A DNA stretch of 12,592 bases from an uncultured bacterium (GTDB lineage: Bacteria; Actinomycetota; Coriobacteriia; Coriobacteriales; Coriobacteriaceae): assembly GCA_905215835.1 (NCBI GenBank), contig CAJMRR010000052.1, positions 1 through 12,592 of the forward strand, in the 5' to 3' direction. The notes below the pieces were generated by a model, which made no database searches, was not told the DNA's origin, and saw nothing but the letters and a program-made list of their open reading frames with translations. Shown here piece by piece: positions 1-6,718 of this stretch. Made by a program: the position numbers and the translations under genes. Positions within the stretch are counted from its first letter, which is position 1. Each line of letters opens with the position of its first letter.

Positions 1-399
1 GACGGCAGCGGCAGGCTCGGCACCCTCGGCCTCGGACTCCTCAGCAGCACCCTCGCCCTCGGCGGCAGCCTCGCTCGCGGCTTTCTCGGCAGCAAGACGA
101 GCGCGACGCTCGGCAAAGGTCTCCTTCTTTGCGGGCGCTGCCGTCTCGGCGGCATCCTTGTCCGCATCGGAATCGTCATCGACGGCAGTCTTCTTGGGCT
201 TGACCGGTGCCGAAGCGGCCTCACTTACCGGATCGATAATCTCAGACTGAACAACGGCCGTCATCTTTTCCTGCGTCTCGCGGAACTGACGGATGGCACG
301 GCCGATCGTGCGGCCCATCTGTGGGAGCTTATCCGGGCCAAACAGCAAAAAGCCGAAGACCACGATGATCGCGAGCTCACCCTCTCCAATACCAAACAC
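1..399 (-). CDS. Twin-arginine translocase subunit, TatA/TatB family (3' end beyond window)
   Basis: This is a membrane component of the Tat pathway, which exports folded proteins across the cytoplasmic membrane. 133 codons are visible and the C-terminus lies beyond base 1. The protein starts MFGIGEGEL, has one membrane helix at about residues 9-20, the F20-G21-P22 hinge, and an amphipathic basic helix at about 23-43 (KLPQMGRTIGRAIRQFRE). From about residue 55 the tail is Ala/Glu/Lys-rich and probably disordered. The start is GTG at 397-399, five bases after GGAGG; an ATG four bases upstream is out of frame with the Tat motif. Glu8 and the MFxIGxxEL start resemble TatB, while F20-G21 is typical of TatA, so the subtype is left open. 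TatC is not in the window. No neighbour is clearly linked to it functionally. Confidence 0.85.
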   Translation of the reverse strand, partial: MFGIGEGELAIIVVFGFLLFGPDKLPQMGRTIGRAIRQFRETQEKMTAVVQSEIIDPVSEAASAPVKPKKTAVDDDSDADKDAAETAAPAKKETFAERRARLAAEKAASEAAAEGEGAAEESEAEGAEPAAAV

Positions 400-474
400 A
401 CATACCTCCAAGGCTCGATGTGAGTCGAGCCCGCACCGCGCCATTCGGCCGGAACTCGTCTATTCATTCGGTCA

Positions 475-480
475 AGTATA
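475..480 (-). promoter_or_regulatory. Possible -10 box of the Tat gene
   Basis: TATACT on the minus strand, about 75 bases upstream of the GTG start. No convincing -35 hexamer lies 16-18 bases further upstream; that position is occupied by the 481-508 hairpin. The same TATACT hexamer stands 40-60 bases upstream of two other minus-strand genes here (aminotransferase and pcrA), which is the main support. Confidence 0.3.
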
Positions 481-508
481 GCGCCCGGACGCCAAAACGT
501 CCGAGCGC
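481..508 (-). terminator. Probable terminator-like hairpin after the STAS gene
   Basis: 11-bp stem (481-491 with 498-508) and a 6-base loop. The only imperfect pair is C·A on the plus strand but U·G on the minus strand, which favours minus-strand transcription. There is no proper U-tract after it, so it may be a weak terminator, an mRNA end-protecting hairpin, or part of the Tat promoter region. A smaller hairpin (534-538 with 543-547) lies directly after the STAS stop codon. Confidence 0.45.
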
Positions 509-552
509 ATCACAAACATATGCCAAACGGCACGCCCTTTTGAGGGCAAAGG

Positions 553-867
553 TTATGCAGCGGTGATCGAAATCTCCTGGTCGACACCCAACAGCTGAAC
601 CACGCGCATCACCGGAGGCTGCACATTGGCGCAGCTAAAGCGCTTGCCGTGGTCGACCGCGTGGTGTGCGGCGCCCACGAGCACGCCAATGCCCGTTGAA
701 TCGATGTAGCTCACCTGGGCAAAATCGAGCTCAACGGCCTCAGTGGGCTGCTCGAGCGCCAGGTCGATGGCATTGCGCAGGCTATCGGCGTTAGAGATAT
801 CGATCTCGCCGGTTACCTTAATGGTGTAGAGCTCTGGCGTGGGGTTGGTGGAAATACCCAAATCCAT
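553..867 (-). CDS. STAS-domain anti-sigma factor antagonist (SpoIIAA/RsbV type)
   Basis: 104-residue protein made of one STAS domain, the usual size for SpoIIAA/RsbV-type antagonists. These bind an anti-sigma kinase and release its sigma factor, and are switched off when the kinase phosphorylates a conserved serine. The signature is clear: a GEIDISNADSL strand-helix at residues 20-30 and YIDSTGIGVLV at 54-64, where Ser57 is the expected phosphorylation site. No anti-sigma kinase, phosphatase or sigma factor gene is in the window, so its partner is unknown. ATG at 865-867 follows AAGGAG with 7 bases spacing. It lies 51 bases downstream of the aminotransferase in the same direction and could be read from the same transcript, although the two functions are not obviously related. 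Confidence 0.9.
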   Translation of the reverse strand: MDLGISTNPTPELYTIKVTGEIDISNADSLRNAIDLALEQPTEAVELDFAQVSYIDSTGIGVLVGAAHHAVDHGKRFSCANVQPPVMRVVQLLGVDQEISITAA

Positions 868-918
868 GTATATGCTCCTTTACGTATCGAAGGTGCGGAT
901 AGTACGGGAAGCCGCGCG

Positions 919-2223
919 TTAGGCGCGCTCGGCACGCGCGAGCTCGGCAGCGACAAGCTTAACGGCCAGCACCAGCACATCGAGCGCGGCCTCCAGGTCC
1001 TCGACCGTGGGATAGCTCGGCGCGATGCGGATGTTGGTATCGCGCGGGTCCTTGCCATAGGGCCAGGTAGCACCGGCCGGCGTGAGCTTGACGCCCAGGT
1101 CGGCGCAAAGCGCAGCAACCTTCCGGGCCGAGCCCTCGGGACCATCGAAGCTTACAAAGTAGCCGCCGCGGGGGTGCGTCCAGGTGGCGCAGCCCGTGTC
1201 GCCCAAGCCCTCGGTGAGCTTGCGCTCGACGGCCTCAAAGCGCGGGCGCAAGAACTCGGCATGCTTTTTCATGTGCTCCTTGACCGCCTCGATGGTGGGA
1301 AGGAAGCGCACGTGACGCAGCTGGTTGAGCTTGTCGGCGCTGATGAGGCCGGCCTTCAGGCGCTTGGAGAACTCGGCGATGACCGCGGGGCTCGCACCGA
1401 TAAAGCCGATACCGGCGCCCGGGAAGGTGATCTTGGACGTCGAGGCGAATGCCACCACGCGGTCCTCGGTGCCCGCCGCGCGGGCAAGATCGAAGATGTT
1501 GGCGAGCTCGTCGGTCTCGTCGTACAGGTCGTGCACGCAGTAGGCGTTGTCCCAGAAGATGCGGAAATCGGGCGCGGCCGTGGGCATCTCGACCAGGCGA
1601 CGCACGGCGTCCTCGCTAAAGGTGATGCCCGTGGGGTTGGAATACTTGGGCACGCACCAGATGCCCTTAATGGAGTCGTCGGCGGCAACCAAGCGCTCGA
1701 TCTCGTCCATGTCGGGGCCGTTGTCGGTCATCGCGACGGGAACGTTCTCGATACCCAGGTCGGCGGTGATGCCAAAGTGGCGGTCGTAGCCGGGAACAGG
1801 GCACAGGAACTTGACCTTCTTGCCGTCGTGCGCGGCCTCATAAGCCTCCCAGGGCTCGCTGCCACACGAGCCGCAGCGCCAGAACATGCCGGCGATGTCG
1901 TGCTCGATCAGCAGGCTCGACGAACCCAGTACGAGCGTCTGCTCGGCGGGGCAACCCAGGAACTCCCCCGCCAGCTTGCGTGCCGAGGGAATACCCTCAA
2001 AGCAACCGTAGTTGGAGCAGTCGACGTTACCGTCGTGCAGATCGGCATCGGCATTGAGGATATCGAGCATGGGTCGAGAGATGTCCACCTGGGAGGGCGA
2101 CGGCTTGCCGCGGGCCATGTCGAGCGCCAGGCCCTTGGCCTTGACCTCGGCGACCTCGGCTTTGAGCGCCTCGATGGCGGCATCGAGTTCGGTGGTTTCC
2201 ATCTTCTGGTAGATCGTCTGCAT
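919..2223 (-). CDS. Aspartate aminotransferase, fold-type I PLP enzyme (type Ic-like)
   Basis: 434-residue aminotransferase of the family often annotated as MocR-like or Asp_aminotransf, expected to interconvert aspartate plus 2-oxoglutarate with oxaloacetate plus glutamate. Visible PLP-site elements: SNPTG (Asn196), the cofactor-ring aspartate in WDNAY (Asp225, with Tyr228), the Schiff-base lysine in STSKITFPGAGIGF (Lys264), and the substrate-carboxylate arginine in NIRIAPS (Arg399). The phosphate-binding turn LGSSSL is at 99-104. The ARGKPSP start region (37-43) and the overall length fit this subgroup rather than classical AspC. ATG at 2221-2223 follows GAAAGGT with about 7 bases spacing; a second ATG at codon 8 has no Shine-Dalgarno sequence. 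The exact amino-acid substrate is inferred from the family. Confidence 0.9.
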   Translation of the reverse strand: MQTIYQKMETTELDAAIEALKAEVAEVKAKGLALDMARGKPSPSQVDISRPMLDILNADADLHDGNVDCSNYGCFEGIPSARKLAGEFLGCPAEQTLVLGSSSLLIEHDIAGMFWRCGSCGSEPWEAYEAAHDGKKVKFLCPVPGYDRHFGITADLGIENVPVAMTDNGPDMDEIERLVAADDSIKGIWCVPKYSNPTGITFSEDAVRRLVEMPTAAPDFRIFWDNAYCVHDLYDETDELANIFDLARAAGTEDRVVAFASTSKITFPGAGIGFIGASPAVIAEFSKRLKAGLISADKLNQLRHVRFLPTIEAVKEHMKKHAEFLRPRFEAVERKLTEGLGDTGCATWTHPRGGYFVSFDGPEGSARKVAALCADLGVKLTPAGATWPYGKDPRDTNIRIAPSYPTVEDLEAALDVLVLAVKLVAAELARAERA

Positions 2224-2247
2224 GGGTGCGACCTTTCACGAAGCGGT

Positions 2248-2290
2248 ACGTTGCAATTCTTCTAAGTATAGACCGCCACCGTCGCAACGT
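2248..2290 (-). promoter_or_regulatory. Probable aminotransferase promoter with flanking inverted repeat
   Basis: TATACT (2265-2270, minus strand) lies 41 bases upstream of the start codon and is a good -10 candidate, but no clear -35 is seen. A perfect 7-bp inverted repeat, ACGTTGC/GCAACGT (2248-2254 and 2284-2290), brackets it. This could be an operator, or coincidence given its short length. Confidence 0.35.
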
Positions 2291-2372
2291 TATGAAGCCG
2301 TGATAGATTAAGTCCATCGCAATGAATTACGAATCGCCGCGCATGCCGGCATGAAGCGCCCAAGGAGGCACT

Positions 2373-2627
2373 ATGGAGTACGGATCGTTCCAGGCCGAGG
2401 AATTCGGCGACCTTCAGCGCCTGGTCGACGGACTGTTTTACGACCGCCACGCCATCGACCGCCTGGATCTGATCGTACAGGCCGAAATCTTGGACCTGGC
2501 GCCCGATCTCATGGAAATCGTGAACCTGCTACCGCCCGGCTATTACGACCGCCAGTCACTTTGCGACCAGCTCAACTCCGCCTTGGCCGCCCACGGCTGG
2601 GGCGCCATCTACGGCACCGTGGAATAA
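2373..2627 (+). CDS. Small protein of unknown function (84 residues)
   Basis: I do not recognise this family. The 84-residue product is acidic and appears soluble, with no membrane segment or signal peptide. Predicted helices run through residues 8-25 and 27-53; a Pro-Pro-Gly-Tyr-Tyr turn (54-58) follows, then a conserved-looking C-terminal part containing CDQLNSALAAHGWG (64-77). It is likely real: ATG follows a near-perfect AAGGAGG at 4 bases spacing, codon use matches the neighbours, and it is the only plus-strand gene between two minus-strand blocks. A 12-bp perfect palindrome, CATGCCGGCATG (2342-2353), lies just upstream of the ribosome binding site and might be an operator. It has no operon partner. 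Confidence 0.75.
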   Translation: MEYGSFQAEEFGDLQRLVDGLFYDRHAIDRLDLIVQAEILDLAPDLMEIVNLLPPGYYDRQSLCDQLNSALAAHGWGAIYGTVE

Positions 2628-2870
2628 ACCTCGAGGCCGACTTTGGCCCGTTTCGCGACCCTGGCGAGGCTTGTTTTAGGGCTTGTGGCCAAAAAAGGGC
2701 AAATATGAGTACTGTTACCTTTTTAGTAGCAGCGATTCTTGGTCGAAATCGGCAAAACTCGACTTGAAACTCCCTAATCACCGTCAGCTAGCGCCAAATT
2801 GGAAGTCGATAGTCACTCATTAACGTACAGTTCTTATAACTTTGTTCATTATTTTCCACACCTAAAATGA
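2628..2870. other. Gene-free AT-richer stretch with inverted repeats
   Basis: No convincing gene. A weak 7-bp inverted repeat TTTGGCC/GGCCAAA (2642-2648 and 2687-2693) is followed by six A residues. TCGACTT and AAGTCGA form another 7-bp arm pair at roughly 2759-2808. The 13 bases at 2706-2718 are complementary, with one G·U in plus-strand RNA, to 2881-2893 inside the following terminator. A 20-codon ATG frame (2705-2767) lacks a good ribosome binding site and is not called. Composition is visibly more AT-rich than the neighbouring genes. It could encode a small plus-strand RNA ending at the 2871-2908 terminator. Confidence 0.4.
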
Positions 2871-2908
2871 AACGCCGTTTGTGACAGTACTCACAAACGG
2901 CGTTTTTT
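2871..2908. terminator. Strong intrinsic terminator, probably bidirectional
   Basis: Perfect 14-bp stem (2871-2884 with 2891-2904), 6-base loop CAGTAC, and TTTTTT on the plus strand (2903-2908). Read on the minus strand the stem is preceded by AAAAAA and followed by TTCATTTT, so it could also end nhaA transcripts, about 95 bases after the nhaA stop codon. On the plus strand it would end transcripts from the 84-residue gene or from the gene-free stretch. Confidence 0.85.
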
Positions 2909-2999
2909 GACCACGGGGGTATCTGGCAGGGGGCCAGTAGCACCCGGATCCGAGTTTCGAACGCATCCAAACCGGTTCTGGTGTCTTTTTTTCGAGCTT

Positions 3000-4358
3000 T
3001 TACTCGTCCTTGGGCGCCGGGTGCTTGCAGACCACACTCATGTAGATCATGCCGAGCACGGCCGCGGTGACAGAACCGGCAAGAATGGCGGCCTTGGCAG
3101 CCAGAACCTCAAACTGGGCCGTCGGGAAAGCAAGGCCGCTAATGAGAATCGACATGGTAAAGCCGATACCGCCCAGAATGCCCACGCCGGCGATCATATG
3201 CCAGTTGACGTTGTGCGGCAGCTCACAAGCCTTGAGCTTAACCAGGGCGAACGTCATGCCAAAGATGCCGATCGGCTTGCCCAGCAGCATGCCAAAGTAC
3301 ACGCCGAGCGTCACCGGGTCGGTGAGTAGCGTGCTCATGTCCACGCCCACCAGGCGAACCTGCGCGTTGACGAACGCAAAGATCGGCAGGATCACAAAGT
3401 TGACCGGCGTGGAGATCAGGCGCTCCATGCGGATGAGCGGCGGGGTCACGCGGTGCATGACGCGCTCGACTTTGGTGGTCGAGACGGTAAAGTCATGCTG
3501 GCCCAGGATGTGCGCCTCGTCGTCGTAGCGGTCATCGAGCAGCGGCAAGCACTCGCCCAGCCAATCGGTGAGGCTATCAAGCTTAACACCGCACTTGGCC
3601 GGGATGGTGAAGGCCAGGATGACGCCAGCAAGCGTAGCGTGCACGCCGCTCTTGAACATGCAGAACCACAACAGCAGGCCCAGTACCGAATACGGGGCAA
3701 GGCGGTAATGCTGCGTCTTGTTGAGCCACACGAGCGCACAGGTCACAAGCGCGGCGGCGCCCAACCAAAACGGATTGGGGCTCTGACCGTAGAAGATGGC
3801 GATGGCGGCGATGGAGATGAGGTCGTCGGCGATGGCGAGCGTCGAGAAGAACACGCGCACGCCGTTGGGCACGCGGTTGCCCAAAAGCGACAGCACGCCC
3901 AGCGCAAAGGCAATATCGGTTGCCATGGGAATGGCCCAGCCGTTGTGCGCGCCGGCATGGTTAAAGATCAGATAGATGCAGGCGGGAACGACGACGCCGC
4001 CCACGGCCGCCAGCATGGGAAGCATAGCCTGGCGCGGGTTCTTGAGCTCGCCGACCGTCATCTCGTACTTAAGCTCAATGCCCACCAACAAAAAGAAGAT
4101 CGCCATGAGGAAGTCGTTGACGAAAAGCTCAACGGTGAGACCGGCCGTAAGGTTGCCCAGACCCACATACAGCGGGGTCTCCAAAAAGTGATGGATGGCC
4201 TCGTAGGCATCGGTGTTGGCGCAAATGACGGCGGCGATGGCGGCGAAGACCATGACGGCGGCGGAAATCGTGCCGTTCTCGGTGATGCGCTCCCAAATGT
4301 CGTGGCGCTCAAAACGCTTGCGCTCACGAACGTTAAACAGCTGCTCGGGTGCTGCCAT
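3000..4358 (-). CDS. nhaA: Na+/H+ antiporter NhaA
   Basis: 452-residue inner-membrane antiporter that exchanges internal Na+ (or Li+) for external H+ and supports pH and sodium homeostasis. About 11-12 hydrophobic segments are visible. Family signatures: NDFLMAIFFLLVGIELKYE (81-99), the ion-site aspartate in MATDIAFALG (Asp148), and the paired aspartates in LAIADDLISI (Asp178, Asp179), equivalent to the cation-binding pair of the E. coli protein. It is longer than the roughly 390-residue E. coli enzyme; the excess is largely a hydrophilic loop at about 255-315 before STPVNFVILPIFAFVNA, a variation seen in other NhaA proteins. ATG at 4356-4358 follows AAAGGAG with good spacing. It is transcribed alone: ppaC upstream has its own terminator, and the nhaA leader carries an attenuator-like hairpin. 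Confidence 0.96.
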   Translation of the reverse strand: MAAPEQLFNVRERKRFERHDIWERITENGTISAAVMVFAAIAAVICANTDAYEAIHHFLETPLYVGLGNLTAGLTVELFVNDFLMAIFFLLVGIELKYEMTVGELKNPRQAMLPMLAAVGGVVVPACIYLIFNHAGAHNGWAIPMATDIAFALGVLSLLGNRVPNGVRVFFSTLAIADDLISIAAIAIFYGQSPNPFWLGAAALVTCALVWLNKTQHYRLAPYSVLGLLLWFCMFKSGVHATLAGVILAFTIPAKCGVKLDSLTDWLGECLPLLDDRYDDEAHILGQHDFTVSTTKVERVMHRVTPPLIRMERLISTPVNFVILPIFAFVNAQVRLVGVDMSTLLTDPVTLGVYFGMLLGKPIGIFGMTFALVKLKACELPHNVNWHMIAGVGILGGIGFTMSILISGLAFPTAQFEVLAAKAAILAGSVTAAVLGMIYMSVVCKHPAPKDE

Positions 4359-4566
4359 GGGCGGCTCCTTTCACGGGAAAGCTCCCGTCTTAAAAAAGCA
4401 CGGCCCGCCCAAGTGGCGGTGCCGCGCTCTAACGTATTACGCTTGCATCTAGCCTACCCTGCACGACAGGCACGCAGGCGTGGCCGAAAAGCGGAACCAC
4501 AGGTTGAACATTATTTGCTCAACGGCACGGGCGCGCCTATCCAAGAGACGACGCGGCGCCGTGCAC
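4359..4566 (-). promoter_or_regulatory. nhaA leader, candidate attenuator or riboswitch
   Basis: This covers the 208 bases between the ppaC terminator and the nhaA start. Read on the minus strand, it has foldable segments upstream (for example CCTGC/GCAGG enclosed by GCC/GGC, about 4448-4482, and a TTGA/TCAA pair near 4502-4520). Then come an intrinsic terminator (4392-4428) and a 6-bp hairpin ACGGGA/TCCCGT (4373-4388) that ends one base before the Shine-Dalgarno sequence (4365-4371). A terminator here cannot usefully serve ppaC, which already has one, so conditional read-through into nhaA is the simplest reading. No promoter with both hexamers was recognised. Confidence 0.5.
4392..4428 (-). 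terminator. Intrinsic terminator within the nhaA leader
   Basis: On the minus strand the left arm (4415-4428) pairs with 4398-4409 plus the first bases of the U-run, giving about 13-14 bp with one bulged A. The loop is ACTTG and a run of six T follows (4397-4392). One pair is G·U in minus-strand RNA but C·A on the plus strand, so the orientation is clear. It lies 33 bases before the nhaA start codon. Confidence 0.75.
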
Positions 4567-4605
4567 AAAAAACGACCGGAGCGCGGGGCTTCCGCGATCC
4601 GGTCG
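4567..4605 (-). terminator. Terminator of ppaC
   Basis: 14-bp GC-rich stem (4592-4605 with 4573-4586) with one mismatch, a 5-base loop, and TTTTTT on the minus strand (4572-4567). It starts about 20 bases after the ppaC stop codon. Confidence 0.92.
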
Positions 4606-4625
4606 TGGCGTTTGGTCAACTAAAC

Positions 4626-5549
4626 CTAGCAGGCGGCCATGATGGGGGCAGCGACCTGCTTCTTACGGGAGAGGACGCCCGGCATCCAGACGCCGTCGTG
4701 CTCGTCGGCAATGCCCAGGCCCTTCTGAGCAGCCTCGGTCTCGCCCTCGAGCAGGACCTGCGAGCCCTCCTCCATGATGTCAGTGATGCACAGGACGATG
4801 CCGTCGGCACCCTTCTCGGCGGCGTAGGCGCGCATGGCCTCGCGAATCTCGTCGATCATGCCGAGTGCGCGAGTCTTGTCTACAGTCTCGTACTGGCCGA
4901 TGAGCAGCTTCTTGCCGGCAGGCTCGAACATCTTGATGTCGTTGCCGACCATCTCGGCTGCGGTGAAGGAGCCAGACGGACGGGTGAGGAAGACCTCCAT
5001 GCCAAACTTGACCGGGTCGACGCCCACCTGCTCGCCGAGCTTGGCGGCGACGGCGCGGTCGACATCGGTGGTGGTGGGGCTCTTGAGCATGAGCGTGTCG
5101 GTCATCATGGCCGAGAGCAGCAGCTTGGCCTGGACGTCGGAAAGCTCAACGCCGAGCACGCCGGCGAGCTTGGTGACGATGGTGCAGCTGGAGCCCCAGG
5201 GCAGGCAGATGTAGTGCAGCGGGCCGGCGGTCTCGAAGTCGCCGATGCGGTGATGATCGACAACGCCAAAGACCGTGGCGTCCTTAAGGCCGGCGACGGA
5301 CTGGGCAGACTCGTTGTGGTCGGTGAGGACGACGAGCTGACCAGCCTCGACGGACTCGATCACGCGGGGCTCGGCGATGCCGGCGTCGGCGAGCAGCTTG
5401 GCGGACTCGGCCGGAAGCTGACCAAGGGCGCAGGCCTCGTAGGTGTTGCCGGCATACTCAACCTGGTTGAGCAGCTGGGACAGGACGACGGCGCTCATGA
5501 TGGCGTCGTTATCGGGGTTCTGGTGACCAAAGACAAGAACGTTTGCCAT
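4626..5549 (-). CDS. ppaC: Manganese-dependent inorganic pyrophosphatase (family II, DHH)
   Basis: 307-residue cytoplasmic enzyme that hydrolyses pyrophosphate to two phosphates, pulling biosynthetic reactions forward. All family II signatures are present: GHQNPDNDA (His9, Asp13, Asp15), TDHNE (Asp77), the DHH motif VVDHHR (Asp98-His99-His100), a further metal-site aspartate in MMTDTLMLKSPTTT (Asp151), and the C-terminal substrate-binding SRKKQ (294-298). Length is normal, and no CBS or DRTGG regulatory insert is present, so it is the short unregulated form. ATG at 5547-5549 follows GGAGG with 6 bases spacing. It is a single gene: 121 bases separate it from glucokinase upstream, and a strong terminator follows. 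Confidence 0.97.
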   Translation of the reverse strand: MANVLVFGHQNPDNDAIMSAVVLSQLLNQVEYAGNTYEACALGQLPAESAKLLADAGIAEPRVIESVEAGQLVVLTDHNESAQSVAGLKDATVFGVVDHHRIGDFETAGPLHYICLPWGSSCTIVTKLAGVLGVELSDVQAKLLLSAMMTDTLMLKSPTTTDVDRAVAAKLGEQVGVDPVKFGMEVFLTRPSGSFTAAEMVGNDIKMFEPAGKKLLIGQYETVDKTRALGMIDEIREAMRAYAAEKGADGIVLCITDIMEEGSQVLLEGETEAAQKGLGIADEHDGVWMPGVLSRKKQVAAPIMAAC

Positions 5550-5670
5550 GGATATCCTCCACTTGATATGTGTACTTGGACGTAGCTATGGTAGCACGCC
5601 GATGCCGAGCCTTCGCAGACGGAAGGGCCACGGCATATTTTGGGGCGCAGCCTTGGCCCCCTTGCACCAG

Positions 5671-6624
5671 CTATTTACCGGCGGCGCGCAGGGCTACGTA
5701 GGCGGCACCGATGATGCCGGCGTCGTTTCCGAGCGAAGCAACCTTAATGGGCGTCTCGCGCGAGGCGGAGAGCGCGTACTGCTTAAAGTGCTCGCGAACC
5801 TTGTCGAGGTAAACATCGGCCGAGGCGGAGGCGCCGCCGCCGATGAGGAACATCTCGGGATCGACCACGTTGGCGATAAGTGCCAGGGCGCGACCGAGAT
5901 AGTCGGCCATGGTATCGGCCGCGGCCAGCGCGAGCTTGTCGCCCTCGCGGCAGGCCTGGAACACGTCCTTGGAATCTGAGGGGCCGGTGAGCTCGATGGG
6001 CTCGACGCCAGCCTTCTTGCACTCGGCAAGGTAGTTGCTCACCACACCGGTGGCGCTGGAATACTGCTCCAGGTGGCCATGGCCGCCGCAGCCGCAGGTG
6101 CGCTCCTCAGCCGGGTTCAGGCACATGTGGCCGATCTCGCCGCCGGCACCCACAACGCCCGACACCACGTCGCCGTTGACGATAACGCCGCCGCCCACGC
6201 CGGTACCGATGGTGACCATCACCACGTTCTGCACGCCCTTGGCAGAACCGAGCCAGGCCTCGCCCATAGCAGCAGCGTTGGCGTCGTTCTCGTACTTAAC
6301 GACCGCGTCGGGGCAGTGCTCCTGAATGGCGATCTTGAGCTCGGGCAGGTTGATGGCAATGTTCGCCTTGACCTTGGCATCGCCCGATGCCGGGATGGGG
6401 CACGGGACGGCCAGGCCAATGCCCGACACAAAGGCACGCGGAATCTGGGCCTTGGCGACCACCTGGTCGATAGCCTCGGTCACCGCGGCAAAGCCCGCAG
6501 CGTCAACGATGGGAGGCGTGGGCACGCTGGCCTTGGCCAGCAGGTTGCCGTCCTCGTCGAACAGGCCCTCCTTGACCGAGGTGCCACCGACGTCGATGCC
6601 GATGTAATACTGCTTAGGTTCCAT
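5671..6624 (-). CDS. glk: Glucokinase, ROK family
   Basis: 317-residue cytoplasmic sugar kinase expected to convert glucose plus ATP to glucose 6-phosphate. ROK elements in order: phosphate-binding GIDVGGTSVKEG (9-20), catalytic aspartate in YENDANAA (Asp114), TIGTGVGGG (138-146), and a zinc region GEIGHMC (His166) plus CGCGGHGHLEQYSS (177-190). Where most ROK proteins read CxCGxxGC, the last Cys is His184; His can still bind zinc. I start at the ATG at 6622-6624 (MEPKQYYIGIDVGG), which has AAAGG upstream and places the first motif at the usual distance. An upstream in-frame start at 6690 would add 22 residues unlike the family. It is divergent from the GntR-manA pair. Glucose as substrate is inferred from the family; another hexose is possible. 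Confidence 0.88.
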   Translation of the reverse strand: MEPKQYYIGIDVGGTSVKEGLFDEDGNLLAKASVPTPPIVDAAGFAAVTEAIDQVVAKAQIPRAFVSGIGLAVPCPIPASGDAKVKANIAINLPELKIAIQEHCPDAVVKYENDANAAAMGEAWLGSAKGVQNVVMVTIGTGVGGGVIVNGDVVSGVVGAGGEIGHMCLNPAEERTCGCGGHGHLEQYSSATGVVSNYLAECKKAGVEPIELTGPSDSKDVFQACREGDKLALAAADTMADYLGRALALIANVVDPEMFLIGGGASASADVYLDKVREHFKQYALSASRETPIKVASLGNDAGIIGAAYVALRAAGK

Positions 6625-6678
6625 GGGAGCCCGCCTTTCTCGTTTAAACATTGCCTGTATGGTACCGCTCCCAAGGCA

Positions 6679-6718
6679 AAAACCTACCAAAAAGGACAGG
6701 TTTGTTTTGGCAGGTTTT
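6679..6718 (-). repeat. 14-bp inverted repeat in the glk leader
   Basis: AAAACCTACCAAAA (6679-6692) and TTTTGGCAGGTTTT (6705-6718) are inverted copies with one mismatch, which is a G·U pair in minus-strand RNA. The arms are 26 bases centre to centre. CAGGTTT also occurs between them (6698-6704), making two direct copies about 15 bases apart. It lies 55-95 bases upstream of the glk start and could be an operator or a leader hairpin; the AT-rich ends make it a poor terminator. Confidence 0.5.

Noticed and set aside
2705..2767. 20-codon ATG frame (peptide beginning MSTVTFLV) in the gene-free stretch
   Set aside because: There is no proper Shine-Dalgarno sequence and the frame is too short to judge; the segment is better explained by its complementarity to the terminator loop.
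3453..5585. 710-codon plus-strand open frame across nhaA and ppaC
   Set aside because: It spans two real genes, two terminators and intergenic sequence on the opposite strand, has no ribosome binding site, and shows shadow-like composition.
6625..6690. Upstream start adding 22 residues to glucokinase
   Set aside because: The added residues do not resemble ROK N-termini; the ATG at 6622-6624 has AAAGG upstream and fits the family start.
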